Shown piece by piece: positions 19,329 through 20,908 of a stretch of 20,908 nt of DNA; the stretch's first letter is position 1, and each line of letters starts with the position of its first letter. Made by a program: the position numbers and the translations under genes. A model generated the notes under the pieces. The model was not told the DNA's origin. It saw only the letters and a program-made list of their open reading frames with translations, and ran no database searches. Source of the stretch: Paramecium octaurelia (Eukaryota > Ciliophora > Oligohymenophorea > Peniculida > Parameciidae); the NCBI GenBank assembly GCA_905182995.1, contig CAJJDP010000008.1, positions 57,624 to 78,531 on the forward strand, read 5' to 3'.

Positions 19329-20908
19329 GACCCAGGAACACAACTCTTATATTTTGGATATTTAAATAAGTTCCCCTTGAATGAAAAACAACTAGCAGAT
19401 TTCGAGAGGTATTATCATAAAATATCCAAACGATGGCTGCATGTTAAACATAATTAGGATAAGCTTAAGTTCCAAGAAAGTAATATCCTAGATTGCACAA
19501 TTCTCATGTCTCTCTTTATAAATTGGATGCTATGAAAAGTGAATTACAATCAGGTCTACTATTTGAGCGTGACGATAGTGTTTACAACCTCCAAAAGCAT
19601 TTTTATTTAAGAAAGACTCAAGGCCATAATTATCAAACAGCTGGACCATAGAGCAATTAAGAGTTGAATTTACGTACATGTTGTCATTATATTAACATTG
19701 AGTTGTGCATATGATATTTATCATTAAGATTCAAACCTGGTTAATAGTTGTTGCATGCTTCAGCATAAAATGTAATAGAAAAGAACCATTTAAAGAAATA
19801 TCTTTTACATAAGATTAAAGCATGTTATGCAATAAGTTCTGCAAGCAATTTCAGCAGCACCACACCACTATACATTGTTCAATTGTCTACATAATATTTC
19901 TAGTAGACTTAAAAAGGGCCTAAATTTGATAATAGATACTCGATTGTGTAAGAGATGGAAGGGTTAAGTATATTCACTAATATCATTTGATACAAGAAAA
20001 ACAGTTGCTCTTGGTATTACGCCATTTATAAGCTTTAGAATTTTCCTTGTAATATGCTCTGCATCCAAAATAAGGGCAAGATTGATGTGTTTGATAAAGC
20101 TACTTTTGGATCAGGCTATTGAGGCCTATGCGATATAGTTAGGATTAAGTTTTATTTGGAATAATAAAAATTGCATAATTTATGCCTATGTTTTCAAATG
20201 TATAGTAGGAATCAGTATAATATGCAGGCGGACATCTTGTACTTGAATCATTTGTGCATAGTTTAATAAATTTATTTTTGGATTACTATACAAAGATAGT
20301 ATTCACCAAGTCATTCTGAACATCATTTAGATTGTCAGTAAAATATAAGGTAGCAATATCCACAAACAAAAAAAATCAAGCGAAAAATCTTACTGTTGTC
20401 ACTCTTTATTTTTGACTATGGGTTCTTTTCATTCAGAACATCAACACATTAATTCTATATTACTTTTTTCTGTAATTTCTTAAAAAGTTAGACCTTTTAG
20501 CTTACATTTAAACTACTTAGCTTACATACTACTCTTCTGTTTATCAGAGAGGAGCTACTTGCTTCAAGCCCAAAAGCTTTTCACATAACATCTAATACCA
20601 TTTTCTAGGCCGCCCCAGGTAACTTCAAAATTAACTTTATGGATAGTCTATAGTGACACTTTCATTTCTTTGTTCCTTAGCAAGATCATTTTCGCAATGA
20701 AGCCGCATCTTCAAAATTTAGTTGAAAATAATAGAGCCACCGCTATATCACTTGACTCAGTAGTAAGATATTTTTAAGTTTAAAGAGTAGTTCCAAAAAT
20801 GATATTTATTAAATACAAATCCGATGCTCATTAGTACTTTCACTTGGAGATATAGCAACACCAAGAGTTTAATGCTCTTCACCCTAACTATTGAGAATTC
20901 ATTTAGTC
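19329..20908. pseudogene. Mosaic of coding-like fragments, strand uncertain, runs off window
   Basis: This tract is less AT-rich than the other spacers. On +, 19329-19536 gives a persuasive peptide (for example LNEKQLADFERYYHKISKRW). A second + frame from 19496 to about 20420 has only three TGA codons. At 20101-20300 the + strand is G-rich. From about 20430 onward the bias reverses to C-rich and the - strand gives VNFEVTWGGLENGIRCYVKS at about 20587-20646, soon followed by TGA. No single frame or intron set unites these pieces and I recognise no family. The likeliest reading is one or two decayed genes, or an intact gene beyond the window edge that I have misread. Confidence 0.25.

Noticed and set aside
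1..20908. tRNA, rRNA, CRISPR array, insertion sequence, telomeric repeat
   Set aside because: No cloverleaf, conserved rRNA stretch, spaced direct repeats, transposase motif or tandem CCCCAA/CCCACC-type repeats were seen by eye. The 210-nt periodic repeats are protein-coding MORN units.

Overview
This AT-rich window reads as nuclear DNA of a ciliate close to Paramecium. TAA and TAG sit in frame where glutamine is expected, TGA is the only stop used by the convincing genes, and the introns are tiny (22-32 nt, mostly GTA...AG). Under the standard code no real gene is visible. Under ciliate code 6 five genes stand out: three beta-propeller (WD40) genes on the + strand and two MORN-like repeat genes on the - strand. 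All five are assigned from motif patterns read by eye; no database search was possible.

Layout: 1-1752 has no confident gene. WD40-1 (1753-3342, +) is convergent with MORN-A (3943-7062, -, 17 introns). The tract 7063-9702 holds no intact gene but has a probable decayed coding region on +. WD40-2 (9703-11157, +) is the most divergent propeller gene. Next comes a C-biased tract (about 11440-12640) that looks like a decayed minus-strand gene, then an unassigned tract to 14060. WD40-3 (14095-15666, +) is convergent with MORN-B (16480-18100, -, 12 introns plus one with a GC donor). Upstream of MORN-B is a minus-strand ORF that may be a WD40-family relic (18180-18719). The right end (19329-20908) contains mixed coding-like fragments.

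The main biological message is a duplicated two-gene module: a zinc-finger/coiled-coil/WD40 gene running head-on into a MORN-repeat gene, present twice. WD40-1 and WD40-3 share a nearly indel-free 3' block that starts abruptly, and a conserved 35-nt upstream element. The MORN genes show an extreme exon-repeat correspondence, with every intron in phase 2 at one of two fixed positions per repeat unit (apart from two N-terminal introns in MORN-A). WD40 and MORN proteins usually act as scaffolds, the latter often at membranes or the cortex. No joint function for the pairs can be read from the sequence.

Caution on unassigned tracts: with only TGA as stop and this base composition, TGA-free stretches of 150-270 codons are expected by chance many times in 20 kb, so ORF length alone was not accepted as evidence of a gene.
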